Below, piece by piece: positions 6,724 through 7,154 of a DNA stretch of 7,154 bases (its first letter is position 1; each line of letters begins with the position of its first letter). Source of the DNA: an uncultured Bacteroidota bacterium (GTDB lineage Bacteria > Bacteroidota > Bacteroidia > Chitinophagales > Chitinophagaceae). Location: contig CAIVHI010000003.1 of NCBI GenBank assembly GCA_903905685.1, positions 1 to 7,154 on the forward strand, written 5' to 3'. The notes below the pieces were generated by a model. It was not told the origin of the DNA, did no database searches, and worked only from the letters and a program-made list of their open reading frames with translations. The position numbers and the translations under genes were made by a program.

Positions 6724-6747
6724 CTACAAATTCGAAAATGTTTGTAG
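6724..6747. promoter_or_regulatory. Palindrome CTACAAA-N10-TTTGTAG, candidate operator
   Basis: A perfect 7-bp inverted repeat (6724-6730 and 6741-6747) has a 10-bp spacer that itself contains TTCGAA. It begins 1 bp upstream of the putative -7 box and covers the -33 region of the SulP promoter. An ACAAATT direct repeat (6714-6720 and 6726-6732) overlaps both. A 24-bp dyad in this place fits a dimeric regulator's site. It is not a consensus CRP (TGTGA-N6-TCACA) or FNR site. As RNA the stem would be A/U-rich and weak, so a DNA site is more likely than a terminator. Confidence 0.35.
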
Positions 6748-6838
6748 TCGTAAGTGTTTAAAAGACTCGATTGTCGATACCGCCCCACTTAACCGAGCAT
6801 CCCACGGCCGGAAAGCCTTCTTTTCACACTTGCGCCCA

Positions 6839-7154
6839 TTAAGGGCGCCGCCTCACAGGTGGGTTGTTGATGGAGGCAATACGGGCAATCAATTTGGTAT
6901 AGGTGGTGTCTATAAGGTCGGGATGGGCCTTGTACCAATTGAGCGTTACCGTGAAATCAGAATCGGAAACGTGATAATGTTCAAAGATTTCGGCATAGTA
7001 AACGGCCAAGGAATCGGCATTCTTCATAGTTCCTTTGTTCTTATCATTGATCTGGCGACTCATCAATTGAGAAGACTCATACCAGAAAGTATAGTTACCT
7101 GTAAAAACTTTTATTTTACTACGATCCACATCGGCAACGTGTGTACAGATGGTA
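6839..7154 (-). CDS. DUF4296-type protein, 5' end beyond the window
   Basis: The last 104 residues of a protein whose frame stays open to the right edge. The visible start reads TICTHVADVDRSK, and the end is TAA at 6839-6841. The layout resembles DUF4296: an early short helix (HVADVDRSKI), then DSLAVYYAEIFEHYHVSDSDF, then LNWYKAHPDLIDTTYTKLIARI. This matches the family pattern of 'Y..iF..y.is...F..sl.yY..hP'. DUF4296 proteins are small, often predicted lipoproteins of Bacteroidota with no known function; any signal peptide would lie outside the window. An internal GTG at 7127-7129 is not the start, because the homologous region extends upstream of it. The gene is co-oriented with the SulP array but 179 bp upstream of it, so it is probably a separate unit. 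No obvious hairpin terminator follows it. Confidence 0.7.
   Translation of the reverse strand, partial: TICTHVADVDRSKIKVFTGNYTFWYESSQLMSRQINDKNKGTMKNADSLAVYYAEIFEHYHVSDSDFTVTLNWYKAHPDLIDTTYTKLIARIASINNPPVRRRP

Noticed and set aside
7127..7129. GTG as start of the right-edge gene
   Set aside because: The frame is open to base 7153, and the upstream residues THVAD fit the DUF4296 pattern, so the true start lies outside the window.

Overview
The window looks like chromosomal DNA of a Bacteroidota bacterium, probably Cytophagales-like with mid-range GC. Four things suggest this. A DUF4296-type protein, a family I know mainly from Bacteroidota, sits at the right edge. The best promoter-like boxes fit the Bacteroidota TTTG / TAnnTTTG pattern. 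Start codons lack clear Shine-Dalgarno sequences and have A/T-rich leaders. The ribD - EamA transporter - YigZ gene order is also one I associate with this phylum, from memory. There is no rRNA, tRNA, mobile element, CRISPR array or phage gene.

Layout: (1) 1-953, minus strand: a receiver-domain class III adenylate cyclase, cut by the left edge just after the substrate-specifying Asp. (2) 954-1160: divergent control region with two TTGCCGG-like dyads and a promoter-like pair for the rightward gene. (3) 1161-1787, plus strand: a DUF1801 + YdeI/OmpD-associated protein. It converges, with only 2 bp between stop codons, on (4) a four-gene minus-strand array read from right to left: SulP anion transporter with STAS and cyclic-nucleotide-binding domains (6659-4449), RibD (4402-3323), EamA/DMT transporter (3307-2435) and YigZ/IMPACT-family protein (2398-1790). 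The gaps are 46, 15 and 36 bp, so one transcript is likely. (5) 6660-6838: control region of that array, with a TAnnTTTG box flanked by a 7-10-7 palindrome. (6) 6839-7154, minus strand: the 3' part of a DUF4296 gene that runs off the right edge.

How the genes may work together: RibD is a flavin biosynthesis enzyme. The adjacent DMT carrier could move a related metabolite, but its substrate cannot be read from the sequence. The most suggestive link is second-messenger signalling. The left-edge enzyme has the residues of an ATP-specific cyclase (a cAMP source), and the array's first gene is an anion transporter with an apparently intact cyclic-nucleotide pocket (a cAMP target). The two lie about 3.5 kb apart and are not in one operon, so the pairing is a hypothesis. 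The window is otherwise mostly housekeeping in character.
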